Shown here piece after piece: positions 26,849 to 39,958 of a stretch of 64,000 nucleotides of DNA. Position 1 is the stretch's first letter; the number at the start of each line of letters is the position of its first letter. A program made the translations under genes and the position numbers. Location: positions 11,904,001 through 11,968,000 of the forward strand of contig JAMPIT010000174.1 in assembly GCA_026261815.1 (NCBI GenBank). Reading direction: 5' to 3'. This DNA comes from Monarcha castaneiventris obscurior. Lineage: Eukaryota; Chordata; Aves; Passeriformes; Monarchidae. The notes under the pieces are model-generated. The model was not told the origin of the DNA. It searched no databases and saw only the letters and a list, made by a program, of their open reading frames with translations.

Positions 26849-29800
26849 GATTTAGTTTTTGTGAGGAACTTGCTTCACTGAACTCTGAATTGGTGAATTA
26901 CATTAACAACTGATGCAGATGCATGCTAGGTTTGGTGGCAGATTAAATCCATATGTAGTTACCATTCTGTGATGCAGTGTTGTTCTGTCTGTGTTGGGCC
27001 TTTTCAATCAAAAGCTAGTTACAGCCACACAAGAGAGACTGCCTCCGCTATCATCAATTAATGTCTTGAGAGGTCTGCTATGATCCTCTTTTGGTTGGCC
27101 TGACAAAGGCAAGAGCTTAATTTACTTTCATTTCTAGCCTCTGTGACACCCCAGCTTTTGGAAGCAGTTTCTTCGATCCTGTTTTTTAAATCAAAGACTT
27201 TTAAAAGTGACTAAATTTTGGGTAATTTTTGCTGTGAAGTGATTTTTAGCACTCTCTGAAAACATAACTCCTAATATTAATGTTCCCAAAATACTTGTAA
27301 ATACTAGGCCTAGTAACACAGGTATTAGCAGAAACAGGACCAATCCAGCTGATGGTATAAGAACATGGATTTACAAGATGTGTTTGTTAGGCTGGTGAAC
27401 TTCTTTGAGGAGGTGGCTACCATGGGTGCTTAATCAAAATATTTCTGCAGGGATGACATCTGATCTTGGGATGCTGATGATACAGAGGATTAGCCCAGCA
27501 AAACCCATACTGGCTACTGTCCCCATATCCTACAAGATCTAGTCACTAACAGAGAGTTCTACAGGTACCAAGCACCTATGGAGGATTTGTGAAGGGCTGA
27601 GCAATTCGTGTTACTTAGATAGTTGAGACAAGGACAGGACAGAGAAAGGCAAGAGAGATTATACCACTTGTGCAAAAGATTGAAGGAAAAGAAAGGACAT
27701 GCCTCCTCCAATAATTAAATCAAGGTGGGGACATTTTAATGCTGAATTCCTGGACTTTTCTGACCATTATACGAAAGGGAAGTCTAAGCAGCAAGCAAGA
27801 TTCAATGAGATTAAAGTTTAAGGCTGATGCCTCCGAAGGCATTTTGATGCACACATCTGCTCTCTTGACCCTTATTGAAAACAGACATGGTCACTTCTGC
27901 TGATGTCTTCAAAGATTTCAGAAGCATGTGCTGAAGGGGCTGAGCTTTACTATGCAAACACTAACTCAGGTCATTGAAACATATGAAATATTCATGGGAA
28001 CAAATATGTGATCAAACTTCCCCATTTGGTTATGTTTGGAGTCCAAACATCATCAAGATGTTTCTGCCATTGTCACGTATAAATCTGTCCTTTTCATAGG
28101 AAAAGCTCATTCCCATCCCCCTCCTGCAGTCCACCTTCTGTCTGCCCTTCATGAACCTGCAGACATTCTTGCTTACTTCTGGCTCTGCTGGGTGGAGGAC
28201 ACTCCCTCAGGAAGGTATCAGTACCACACCTGGCACTGGTTCAGGCCCTACTCTCAGAAAAAAATTCATTGCTCTAACAAAATGATGCAACAGTTTTCCA
28301 GACAGTTTCTCTCTTGTAGTTCATACCCCAGAGAAAGAGGCCAGCTTTAGCTCCAGACATGAGTCATACACCCAGCAGGTAGATAGTAACCCTTTTCTGA
28401 CTGGCTTGTAGTGTTCCTGTATGCTCCCTGCATTGCCCTGTCTCATTGAAAGCACCACAGAGCATCTCTGCCTCTCACTCCATTCACTATAGTTCTGCAG
28501 AGTAAAGCTGTGTCTTCACCAGCACAATGCTAGGTGCCACTCTGCTCTTCAGCCAAGATTTAATAGTAAAAATCTTTTATTGCAGTAACAGGATATAATC
28601 ATATCTGTACAGAAACAGCTCAGCCTTGTCATCATGGAATCTCAGTGTAGAAGCTGAATGCATCTCCACCCGATGGTACAGGTTACTTGATAACCCTGAC
28701 CTGGCACTCCAGCTCTGCAGCAAATGTCGGGGGGTTTCACAGCTTCCAGAGGTCTCTTTTTAGGCAAATAGCTTTTTTTTTGGCCTGTTCTTAAAACTGG
28801 ATCTGATGGTCAGTATTGATAAATAAATGGTTTTTTCAGTGTCCTTTGCTTGGTATGTATCAGATAGTATTTCCACAAGAAAGAATCTTGTTAGGAGAAA
28901 GAGGCCTTTTACAAGAGCAGAAGCTCAGGATTCCAGACATGTACCAAACTTATTGCAGTATAGATAAGATTGTCCTCATGCTGACAATTTCTCATAAAAT
29001 TGTTTTGAATAAAAATAACAATAAAAAACAGTTCTTTCTGTATAACAGAATAATATGAAACCTCCAAAGCAAATAGGAAGAAAAAAAACAGTATTCAAAT
29101 AGGAATAAAAAGCATTTTCTAATAAAAATAGGGCCTCAAGCTACAGCAGAATACCTCTCAGATACCTCTCCAAAATCTTAGCATTTGCATTATTCTTTCT
29201 AAGTTATGGTGGAACAAATCCAACTCATAAAGTCAAAACATATTATACAAATATTTATTTATTTAGAAGAGATAATATGAAAACTAAGTAAATGAAGAAG
29301 TGGGGTACCATCTTTCAAGTTTCAGTAAACTAAAGGAAACCAGGAATAAAATTTCTTCATAGCTTGATTATGAAATATTACTCACTGTGTAGCTTTTTTC
29401 ATAGTACTGACAAAAAACCCTAGCAGTGGTCACTGTCAGTGACAGTAACACAGATACCTTGCTGTTCCAATATTATTTTTATTTATAATATGTCGTCTAT
29501 GGACTTGTAGTTATTCAACCTAAAGACAGTACACACATGAAACAGACCATAGAATTACATTCCTAAACAATTTTGCTTGTTTGTAGAGTAGAAGACTGAG
29601 CTCAGAACCATTTGGATGGGGCAGGATTCACTAATAATGTCTGGTGTGATCATTGCCACACGTTTCACAAGAACCAAATTTCCCACAAAGACACACAACT
29701 TGTACAATAATCCTCTGAAGCAGTGAGTTAAAAATCCATTGTTGTATCTTACCTAACATCAACATGACTTAATATTTGGCAGGAAATAGACTGGAATTAT

Positions 29801-32800
29801 GCATGATCTATCTACTTTATCACAAAACCATCGAACACTGCTGAGTTGTCTGTTGTCTTGCATGTTGAACTTTACTTTCAGATTTCCAGAAATGGCATTA
29901 CCAGGTCAGCCAAGATCTTCCAGATAAAAAAACTGACATCATTCCTGGAAGTTACATTTGGTAACAATCACAGTAAAATATAATACCTTCTTTATATTGC
30001 ATATCTTTCACTCAATAGAACTATGAATCACTTCGCAATTTGTTTGTGTATCTCCTCTTATGTGTAAGGATAGAGACTGTGACATCTCCTGCCCTCAGAT
30101 TTACATGCCATGTTTAGGAAAGGAAATCAGGAGTAATGTAAACCAATGAAATTACAGGTAGTTTTCATTTAAAAAAATTTGATCATTCAAAGATAATTTA
30201 ATTAGGTCATCAAGGAAAAGGCTGTGCAAACATTTCCCCTGAGCTTTTTTTTGATATTTCAGTCAAGATTTATTTTTTTCTGAAAGATGACACACAAGAA
30301 ACGGGGTTTTCTTAGCATCTGCTGCAAAATAAGTTATAGTTTACTCACCGAAATCTCTAATTTTATTCAGACATACTTGGATCTTATAAATATCTACTCC
30401 AAATGCTAGACTTCAGCTATGATGTCTACAATGGTGGCATCTGAAATTGATGTGGCTGCAGAGTTTGTCCCGGTGTCAGTCCAGAATGTCTGAGGTTTTT
30501 CTGAATGCATTTCATTTTTACATGGAAATATTTCAGGAAGCGTTTTCAAACAGGTCTTTATTTTCCACAGAAGGATGTTTCCTAAGCAGGAGAATACCTG
30601 GATAATAAGTTCAAAAATATCTCCCTTTTCTTTACTGGATGTGAAATTCAACCTCTGGAGCAAAAATGTGGCTTTTGTGGTCAGGTCAAGGCTGTTGCTC
30701 TGAATTTAATGAGTAGCCTTCAAGCATTTTCTTGTTAAGTTTCACTTGAAAAACACACCTGGTAACAGCAGATAGGTGCACTGATAAGTTTAATAGCTGA
30801 CTATACTTGCTGTATTTCACCCTAGCCTGAGGCACACTGCTAAACTGCTGGGGTAGTTTAAGCCTCTCGCAAACCTGTACAAGAGCCTCTTTACTGTACT
30901 CAAAAGAAACCAGAACTACCAGTTCATCCAGCTCTCTGGACCCAAAGACATTAAAAATGATTGACTAATGTCTTCCAGGTGTCCTGTTCCTTGCTGAACC
31001 ACTCTGTAGTGGAGGAGGTGTCAGTAGTCCCCAGGAGTGATGGGGAATGAGTGCCCTTGCATTGAGCTCCTGGGAGCTCTGAAAACAGCTGCTGCAAAGA
31101 GAGATATTGAGAAAAAAAAGGAGAGGCTAACTGAGGTGTAATAGCAAGGTCTTGTTGGTGCCTTCTGAGAATCTATAGCAGGGAAGGACGTCTGCAAGTC
31201 TGCAATGTGCTGCTGACAGAGAGGGGACCTGGTCTACCAGAAACGATATGGGCAATGAAGTCAGGGTTGCCACTGCTGCCAGTTTTTTCTCCTCTCTTAC
31301 CAAAACCTCACAAGAGCCAGGTTTACTCAACAACATGCTCTTACTGTCATCACCTTTTCCCCAGGCTCAGTGAAGGGGAGACAGGAGGCAGAGAGCACAT
31401 CTAGAAGATACATTCATGGTTTTAAGAATAATGAGCCAAGATCTGTTCTTGGGCTCTCTGAGCAAATGAAGCAGCTCAGATCACATCCATGTGGCATGGG
31501 ATGATTTCTCTTCAGCCAAAACCAGCACAGCAAGTTTTTCCATACTGCCTATTCTAAATAGTCCCTAATGCAAGCTACACCCTAAATTGTGTCTGGACTT
31601 TGTCTTGCTGAGCGCCATTTGGCATGTTAACAATTAAGCACTCACATGCCAAATCTGTCTTCTCTTGTTCTCTTGTCTCCTCACTGCAGTAAGTCCCCCC
31701 AGTCAGGAAAGGTTTTTGTAGCTGGATCTTTCTAGGCAAGGTATTTAATCAGAATTGCACAGATTTTTGGGTTAATTTGTATTTCAGTGAGGATTTGTTC
31801 CAAAACAAGTACCATGCCCTTCTTTCCTGATAACAATACAAATACCACACAACTTCTGGCACCAGTCAATTTATGACTTTCCAACTCCAGTAAATCTTAT
31901 GTAGCTAACTAAAACACCATCTCCTAGGCTTAATTAAATCCCCTATATAAAATTACTTTGCATAGAGCTTTTTAACTGTCAGATTAACTCTGCCTGTTAT
32001 AATTAAGGTAGGAAATTGAACTGTAATCAAATCAAAACAGATACTATGTACTTTATACATGGTACCTGGATACGGAAGAATTTGTAGTGGCAGGTAGCTA
32101 TAATTAGTGCAGGATTCAGGGTTGACTAACTCATTACTTTAAGACATTTTATTTTTTTTTTAATTTTATTTGAGTCATTCAAAATGAAGTATTTTCTGCT
32201 TTAAATCTTCTTTAAGTCTTGCTTAGTATTTCTGTAGTATGGTAAGAACATGACAGTGTTTAAGCAAAATTCTCCTTGAGTTAAATGAGTCTGTTATCAC
32301 AATTTGCAATGCAGAATTAGAGTCACTGGGCCAGAGACTTTGGTGTGTTACTGTCAGCACACTTCACAACCAAGCTAGTTTAGGGACTACATGGGTTTAT
32401 TGACACAGGGCTGAAATGTCTTAAATCTTGATGTATTTATATCCTGTGAGGTGGGAAGTACTACTATTCCCATTCTGCATATAGAATTAGGCGCAAAGAA
32501 ATTAATATTTGATCCTTCAGGGTGTTAGACAGTTAAGTCTGTCTGAAATTATAGAAGTGAGGCTCTTACATGTCTTTGTGGACCTATGCTTAACTGATTT
32601 ATGAGGTCTACAAAAGCTGCGACAGTCATATTATTCCAATGTTAAGCCAAATCCCTATCCACTCGTCTTAATCGAGAAATACCTAAGGGTTCTTTAAAGT
32701 AGACAAAACAAGGGACTTCTGTCTTGGAAGTGGATCCTGCCATGTTTTGTCAGCTGATATCAGATGTTGTTAATCTCCCCAGCATCAGCTGTCCTGGATG

Positions 32801-34425
32801 AGAAAGCCTAAATCTGGAGAGGGTATAGTACAGCAGAGTAGAAAAATGTGACTCATAAGAGTTGAAAACATAAATGTCTACTCTGGAACTTTCACTTACA
32901 AAGTTGGTTTCATATCTCCTCTTTTTTTTCCACTGTTTTCTTTAGCATTATTTTGCAGTGTGTCTTACAGCCTGATGAGCTGGCTATAAATCACTGATAT
33001 AAAATATGTTACCTTTTTTAGGACCATGAAAACATAACAATACGGACATGCATCCTCACGTGCTCGTGAAGATGAATGGAATGTAACTGCCAAAACCCTC
33101 AGGTCACTCTGCACACGAGGTGCATAGGAATGAAACGGGCCAGTGAAAAGAACAAAACTTCATCTTGCACCTTTCTTCTCCCACTCTTTAGAGGGGAGTT
33201 GGGGCTTCCTCCATGTCTGGGGGTGTTTTCTGTTTCATCGGCATTTATGTCACATAGGTAGGTACTTCAGGTCTTGTTATAAACTTAAATGAACCGTGCT
33301 CCTACTCTGGGTGGTAATGACTGTCTTTCCAGGCTTAATGATAGAAAAGTCCCAGTAAGTTATTAAACCCATCTCCCAAAACTGTTCCCTGGAGTACCTT
33401 TTAATTTAAGAGCCCCAAGTAACAGAGTTTCTACAGCATCCCTTGGGAGACTTTGCTGATTACTTGGTTTGTTCTCAGGAGTTTTTCTGGATATTCATCC
33501 TGGATTTTTGTGTCATTAAAGTAAACCAATTATTTGTTTAAATCAACCAGAAATTTCATTATGGAGCTGACAATCAAAAAATGAGAAGATAGAAAACAGA
33601 AAGAAAATTACGATCAGGAAAATGAATACAGTGTATGGACACTTTAATCTGCCATTTTGCACCCAAGTGTCTCCAGCCCTCATTTCTGCAGCATCTATCA
33701 ACAGTTTCCCGTTCAAGCCCCTTTTCTAGAAAAGAAATATTTGCATGTACCATAATCACAGACTTTCTCCTCAGTAAATGATGTAAAGTGTCTATATGTC
33801 ACCATAAAGGGACAGATATGCAGACTTTGGTGATGTCTCAAGAAGAAAGAGAAGAGAGGCTCTGTGGCCACTTTTCTCTTTACAGCTTTGCGAAAAGGTG
33901 CTGCACACAGGGGCTTGTCTACAGAACAACAGCCCCTGCACTGTTCCCAGTGGCTGCAGGTGAACAATGGGGTAAGAAAAAGTCTCACACTGAACTCTCT
34001 CTCAGCCTAGGACACAGTTTAAATGATAGCCTAGCTCTGAATTGTCACCAAAATGCAGAAATTTCTAACCCTACTCTTACAGAGTTGGTTCCTTTGCTGA
34101 CTCATTAGAGAAGGACAAAGTTGACCATTCTGAACTCCCCAGGTTATCCCTTTCTGCATCATCTGACAATTTTAGAAGGTTTTTCTACTAATCCAGTTTT
34201 GGGATCTTCATTTTCACAAGGCAAGAGCCATATAGTGATGATTTCATTTTGTACCTCTGAAGTTTTGTTTCTGTTGTCATTGATATTTGGATTGATATGT
34301 GACATAACATATTAGAGGCGTAAAAAGAGAGAAAGTATTTAACACAGTGAAGAAAGAACTCATGCTTATATGGTGCCCAAAGAAAGCAAGGGACTAATTT
34401 GATAGAACTGAATAAATTCTGATAG
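26849..34425. other. Unique sequence, no gene seen
   Basis: No supported gene. Open frames reach at most 106 codons (33788-34108, plus) without recognisable domains. A near-palindrome (7-bp arms GAGCTCC and GGAGCTC) lies at 31064-31079. Several A-rich tracts lie around 29.0-29.1 kb. Confidence 0.5.
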
Positions 34426-34426
34426 G

Positions 34427-34452
34427 TTTTTGTTTTGTTTTGTTTTGTTTTT
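34427..34452. repeat. (TTTTG)n short pentanucleotide repeat
   Basis: Four to five TTTTG units lie just upstream of the large GGGAA array. It is a simple repeat with no sign of function. Confidence 0.85.
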
Positions 34453-34549
34453 AATTGAGGAAGATTATTTGAACAATATCTGTTTCTTTATGTGCATTCT
34501 TTTTCCTAAATTGTTTCATATTTGAAGTTTTCCCACAATAAAGCCTTCA

Positions 34550-35268
34550 GGGAAGGGAAGGGAAGGGAAGGGAAGGGAAGGGAAGGGAAGGGAAGGGAAG
34601 GGAAGGGAAGGGAAGGGAAGGGAAGGGAAGGGAAGGGAAGGGAAGGGAAGGGAAGGGAAGGGAAGGGAAGGGAAGGGAAGGGAAGGGAAGGGGAAGGGAA
34701 GGGAAAGGAAGGAAGGGAAGGGGAAGGGAAGGGAGGGAAGGGAAGGGGGGAAGGGAGAGGGAGGGAAGGAAAGGGAAGGGAAGGGAAGGGAAGGGAAGGG
34801 AAGGAAGGGAAGGGAAGGGAGGAAGGGAAGGGAAGGAAGGGAAGGGAAGGGAAGGGAAGGAAGGGAAGGGAGGGAAGGGAAGGGAAGGGAAGAGGGAAGG
34901 GAAGGGAAGGGAAGGGAAAGGGAAGGAAGGGAGGAGGAAAGGAAGGGAAGGGAAGGGAAGGGAAGGGAAGGGAAGGGAAGGGAAGGGAAGGGAAGGGAAG
35001 GGAAGGGAAGGGAAGGGAAGGGAAGGGAAGGGAAGGGAAGGGAAGGGAAGGAAAGGAAAGGAAAGGAAAGGAAAGGAAAGGAAAGGAAAGGAAAGGAAAG
35101 GAAAGGAAAGGAAAGGAAAGGAAAGGAAAGGAAAGGAAAGGAAAGGAAAGGAAAGGAAAGGAAAGGAAAGGAAAGGAAAGGAAAGGAAAGGAAAGGAAAG
35201 GAAAGGAAAGGAAAGGAAAGGAAAGGAAAGGAAAGGAAAGGAAAGGAAAGGAAAGGAAAGGAAAGGGA
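34550..35268 (+). repeat. Large (GGGAA)n to (GGAAA)n polypurine array, about 0.72 kb
   Basis: The array has three zones. A pure GGGAA zone runs from 34550 to about 34689 (about 28 units). A degenerate zone follows to about 34940, with mixed GGAAG, GGGGAA, GAGGG and other variants. A second pure GGGAA zone runs to about 35049, where it switches abruptly to pure GGAAA (about 43 units) until about 35264. The plus strand is entirely purine. GGGAA repeats satisfy the G-quadruplex pattern of four G-triplets with short loops many times over. Uninterrupted homopurine sequence with mirror symmetry can also form triplex (H-DNA). The long open frames on both strands (255 and 263 codons) arise because a 5-bp unit leaves frames free of stops, and they are not genes. 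Array length in the assembly may be underestimated. Confidence 0.97.
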
Positions 35269-37552
35269 GAAAAAAGAGGGGTGCAGTAGGGTATTTACAG
35301 TATAACATAGTGGTATTTACTAATGGCTCCTTAGGCAACTCTTGCTAAGCACCTTTTATAGAGCAATCATTTACGCCATCCATTATGATTCACCTTTTTC
35401 ATACAATTTTTTTGTATGTTACAGTATACTAGGGCTAATTTTTAGAAGGATCACTCTGAATTTTTCTGCTTTGTATATAAATGCCTAGTCTTGTTTTAAC
35501 ATGCAATATTCTGGCCTCAATAATATTTCGTAGCAAAGAAACCACAGATGCCTTGTCATTTGCATGAATAGAGCTTGTTCTTCTGCAACTTTCTGCCAGG
35601 AACACAGCAAAAGGATAAAAATATTTTGAGAAAGCTTGAAAATGGAGACTCCCAACCTCAAAACACTAACTCAAGATGTCAGACTGGTTGTTACCTACCC
35701 AGGCTGTTTGATTCTTACCTCAATGAAAGCCAAATGCTAAAAGTTTTGAAGTTCACCATTACCTGCTGTGACTCTTAAGATTTGTTAGACCATCTTACGC
35801 CCTTTTTAGTACAAACAGCCTGAGTTTTCTGAGCTACCAAGCTGAGCTACTTTATGAAGAAAGGGTTTGCAAGCAGAAAAGTTACTGTATCTGAAATAAA
35901 GTGTCAGATAAATCAACATGACATCTATGTGCAGTGGCAGGAACCTAAAGACTTTTTTGAGACCTGAAGTCTATTTCCTACGTATCCTTCTCTGCCTGAT
36001 ATGACATTAAGTTGCAGTGTATAGATAACTTGGAAAAGTGATTAATGTGTGATGTGCAACACACAGTTCCTGTAAAGTGGCAGCTGCAGCAAAAAATAGT
36101 TGACTTCTACCAAATGAGGGTCACTAAAGATGTAAATCAATATCAGGAAACAGGAAAGAACAGTAATGAAACGAACATTAACTGCATCAAAAGCACTTTT
36201 AAATGCTTTTTTATTCAAAAAATCTTCACCCTTTGCTAAACTTATGGTTTCTATTATAGCTGAACTGAAACATATTGTTAACCCCGTCACAATCACTTGC
36301 ACAAATTTTAGTTAACCAATTCTAATGAACCCTGGAAATGTATAATAAATGTTATATATTACATATGAATGAAATTGTAGCTATGCATGGGTATAGCTGT
36401 ACCTGTTACCCTTACATAGGTACTGATACACTTGTGAAGAACATCTGCAAAGAGATTATTGCTAGGTGTGTGCACTGCTGCTCTGGTCATGGTTTGGATT
36501 TCTCTGTTTCAAGATGGTGCACAAAGACAACAAGGTAATGGCTGCCAGGGTGGTGTGACTGTTCTTCCATGTGACTCACTCAGGCTACATCAAAAGTGTT
36601 TGTTTTCTCTTTTACTTTTCTGCATGTTGGTTTAGATCTTATTTTTTATTACTTTATTTTTTAACAGGCAAGTAGATCAGGGCTGTCTCTCCAAGACAGA
36701 CAGAATCTGAACTAAACAAATATAAGGGTATGAAAGGTGATTTGTTTCGCACTGTGCTCTCAAGAGAAAGCTGTGTTTCATTATGTGCTTTGACTCGGGG
36801 ATGCAAACCTGTTTCTCTGATGCATTTAATACCCAGTTGCTTAGAGACGACCTTGAAAAAAGGATTTTCCAGTTAGATTGAACTGGGAAAAAAAAAACAA
36901 AACAGCAACAAAAACCTCAAATACACAAAGAAAAGCCTTTCGATAACCGTACAAACAAAAAGAGAGAAGGTGTAATGATAGCAGAAAAAATATTATTGTC
37001 CTAATAAAGAAAATCTTATGATTGCTGCTTACCTTGAAATGGAGGACAATAGAAGGTATAGATGACCATTTATTTTTTTTCTTTCTTTCTGGACTAGATA
37101 AAACAGGTCAGAAAAAGATCACTTTCCCACTGGGCCAGATTGTTCAGGCTACAGCATATGCTGTGTAGCTGCCTGATGCTCCAAAACGGTGTCCGGTTGG
37201 ACCACATTATAACTTCTGTATACTCTGTGCTATCCAACCACTTCCCATGTACCTCCATGAAAAAGAAAAATACAGCATACCACCATCACAGCAAATGTGA
37301 CACACTCATACCTTGTACATACCCAAACACAAGCTCTCAGCAGGAAAAACTGTCCTTTACAGGCTGACAGTGGCAAAGAAGAAGTCCTTGCAGACTTACA
37401 AAGAGTAACCAGCTGGACAAGTCTGCCTCCAGTAGTGTGTTCTCCCCAGGACTGTGGTTAAGTCCTGTCCCTCCATAATAGCAAGTTCTTGAGCTCAGGG
37501 AAGCAGCTCCAGGGAGGGAGATCCTATTTATCCAGGGATTTGAGAAGACTGC
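35269..37552. other. Unique sequence, no gene seen
   Basis: Open frames reach at most 94 codons and overlap on both strands without recognisable features. The last 170 bases or so are more GC-rich, leading into the LTR at 37553. Confidence 0.5.
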
Positions 37553-38216
37553 TGTTGCGATGGCTGCCCCCATGGCAGGGGCAGCCTGTGGGTGCTGAGA
37601 CAGCCCCAAAGTTTGAATCAATCCCCTTGGGTAAGCCTTAAGGCAGGGTGATCGAAAGGGCCTCTCCCCAGGTGTTCTGGCACTTTATGCTAATGTACCC
37701 CAGTTCTGTTACCCCGATTGGTTTGCTAACTCTCCACCCCCTGGACCCCCTGTAAGTTCATGTCCTAGAATGTTCTCCCTTCCCCACTTTCCCATTAGTT
37801 CTTGGTCCTTGGCTCCTCCCTCCATGTTTCCCCATTGGGTTGTGTATCCTGGCCCTGCCTATGCTCCTCTCCTCAGCTCTTTTTCCATTGGTCCCTGGCC
37901 CTCTCCCTGCCCTGTGTCACCCTCATACTTATACCCTGGACCCCCCTGTATTCTTGGCCCTTCGCCCCTGGAACGTTCTATGCCCTCAGCAATAAACTCC
38001 CGTAGAGCTTTATGTGAAGGGCCCCTCCCACCTCTTTATTCTCAGTGATGCACTCAACAACTTTCCAGTGCCGTGCGTGTGCGTGGCTTCTGTGGGTGCA
38101 GCCCAGCTCTGTTGGGTGCAGGCTGAGTGCCGAGTGGTGCCAGCCAAAGCAGCCTCATTTGGGATGCTTTCCTGGAGGATGCAGCGGCCTTCAACCATGA
38201 CGGGCTGGAAGCATCA
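37553..38216 (+). mobile_element. Solo retroviral LTR, 664 bp, 6-bp target duplication
   Basis: The element begins TGTTGCGATGG and ends GGAAGCATCA, with TG...CA termini. It is flanked by GACTGC on both sides (37547-37552 and 38217-38222). A perfect 6-bp target duplication fits class II (ERVK, alpha/betaretrovirus-like) integrases. Inside are three ATTGG (inverted CCAAT) motifs at 37717, 37834 and 37887, a TATA-like CTTATACC at 37928 and an AATAAA signal at 37991-37996, in the order U3, R, U5 on the plus strand. The strong C and T bias and higher GC stand out from the surroundings. No internal viral sequence lies on either side, so it is a solo LTR left by recombination between the two LTRs of a provirus. 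An 81-92 codon frame within it is incidental. Confidence 0.88.
37928..37996 (+). promoter_or_regulatory. LTR core promoter and polyadenylation signal
   Basis: A TATA-like CTTATACC at 37928-37935 is followed 56 bp later by AATAAA at 37991-37996. The spacing suits an avian-type LTR with a short R region. It could act as an alternative promoter or terminator for a host transcript on the plus strand. Activity is inferred, not shown. Confidence 0.55.
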
Positions 38217-39310
38217 GACTGCTAATGTACAATTTTTATTCAAGAAGACGTTGCTGTAGTATTCATGGGAGCTTCAACCTCTCTGCACTTTCCCTGTATC
38301 ACCCTATTTGTCATCTGTTCCTAAAGTGCCTCAAAGCCCTGACTTTCACACCAATTAATGTAGTTTGAGTAAGTCACTTCTTGGCGAAGTGGCCTGTGAG
38401 GCAGTTTGGTCAGTCTCCTGCTTCTGCTTTAACAGGATCCCTGGTTGATCTAGACCTGTGGGAACTATGATTACTCCATCATTTTAGGATTTGCATTTCT
38501 TTTTGCCTCCCATCATAAGACAATCATAAACAATTTTTTTAAGATAGTCTGAAATATCCAGAAATTTTCTTGAAATACACTATATCCTAGGAAAAACTCC
38601 TGGCGAGCATGAACTCAAAGAAATAACTCAATGTTTGCTGCTGTTTGGCATTATAGGGAAGTGAGGGAACCAACTTCAGGAGATCAGAGACCAAACCAGT
38701 CTACTTAGCTGTCCTTAGAAATTTCAAAAAATTGCATTACAGGCAAGGAGCAGAAAGAAACGCTACAATGACAAAGACAAAATTATTCTCATGTTAGTTC
38801 ACATGCGATACTCACTTGATTGGTGCAAGGCATTTGCAATGCTTTGGTACTCCATACTATTGACAGCCAAGAGAGGTACAGACAGAAGCGACATGGAAGG
38901 GTTCAGTCACAAGTTATGTACCTTGTACTCACTGTGAAAAAGTTTTAGGTAATACTTTCCTCCTCTTTTTTTCTTATATTATTTTCTTGCAGAAAGTGGG
39001 AAAATCTGATACTAGCTTGTCTAGAACTGATGAAAAAGAAAGTCAGGGAAGAAAAAATTTGGGATTATTTTCCTTATTAAAAAAAAATGGTATTTTCAGT
39101 ATATGCTATACTAAGAATAGCTGCTAAAGGGACTTTCGCACATCCAGTGGCATGAATCATGAAAGTTGATCTTTTGAGTTACCTTTTTTATTGAACACTT
39201 GGTCACAAATTGCCCTTTATGTTTTCTACATATGTTTCTGATTATTATCATTCAAGACAGAGATCTCAAAGTGTTTGGTGAATATGACACTGCTAGTCCT
39301 TAAAGTCCTT
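38217..39310. other. AT-rich unique sequence between two LTRs
   Basis: After the right-hand GACTGC duplication, ordinary AT-rich sequence resumes. I see no gene or repeat in this 1.1 kb. Confidence 0.55.
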
Positions 39311-39365
39311 GCAAGGAGCTTGATAGACAGACGAGGCAAGGAGCTTGATAGACAGACGAGGCAAG
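39311..39365. repeat. Perfect 25-bp tandem duplication plus 5 bp
   Basis: The 25-bp unit starting GCAAGGAGC and ending AGACAGACGAG occurs at 39311-39335 and 39336-39360 without mismatch, followed by GCAAG, the start of a third copy. Perfect identity suggests a recent duplication. It lies directly beside the left edge of a minus-strand LTR-like element and may belong to that element's U5 region if the LTR edge lies further left than proposed. Confidence 0.93.
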
Positions 39366-39369
39366 TAAC

Positions 39370-39958
39370 TGCTTCTTCAGATAGTTGTTTATTCTAGTGT
39401 TATCAGCTTAGAAAGACACAGTAGAACAGAACATGACAAGAGAAGGCAAGAAAATGGCTGCTTATCAAGATTCCAAAGCCTTTTTATAGGTAAATTATCC
39501 AATTAAAAATTGAAACGACAGATATTTTTACTTTTCATCCAATGCTCAGTAAATCACTCCGACACACAGGCCGGAACTGCAGCATTTTTCATCCAATCAT
39601 CCTAAACTACTTTTGCTGCAAAATATGGAGGACTAGAAGAAGTCAGAAGGAAATAAAAACTACAAGGGTTCCTCCATTTTGGAACTTTTACTATTTATCT
39701 ATTTACTACATTAACAAACCTAAAACTTCTAAATTCTTCACCCTGTGATATCCTTACATCATATTCTATCACCTAGTTCACATCTGTGTAGATTTTAGCT
39801 CCTCCCAGATGGTAGGGAGTTTTCTCCATGGATAAAGGTCAAAAACCATGCTGTCCAGGGGTGTTTTTCTCTCTAAAACAGGCAGAGAAATATTCCCTGC
39901 ACTCTGGATTCCCACATGAATAGGTAGATTAAAATTTGCTTCTGTTTCCTCCTTTTCA
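39370..39958 (-). mobile_element. Probable minus-strand retroviral LTR, 5-bp candidate target duplication
   Basis: Read on the minus strand, a TATAAAAA box (39481-39488) is followed about 90 bp later by AATAAA (39388-39393), the usual LTR order. The proposed ends are TG at 39370 and CA at 39958, flanked by GTAAC on both sides (39365-39369 and 39959-39963), which would be a 5-bp ERVL-type duplication. Several TG and CA choices were tried, so a 5-bp match could be chance. With these ends almost no U5 remains after AATAAA, which is unusual. The true left edge could instead lie near 39,290, bringing the 25-bp tandem duplication inside. The U3 side holds a minus-strand frame of 85 codons that I do not recognise. 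No internal viral genes adjoin, so it would be solo. Confidence 0.5.

Noticed and set aside
34522..35338. Open frames of 255 and 263 codons, Gly-Lys-Arg-Glu-rich (plus) and Pro-Phe-Ser-Leu-rich (minus)
   Set aside because: Both are translations of the GGGAA/GGAAA pentamer array, whose 5-bp unit produces no stop codons. They are not genes.
37688..38230. 11-bp match TGCTAATGTAC at 37688-37698 and 38220-38230, considered as a target duplication
   Set aside because: The left copy lies inside the LTR. GACTGC flanking TG...CA termini explains the element better, so the 11-mer match is probably coincidence.
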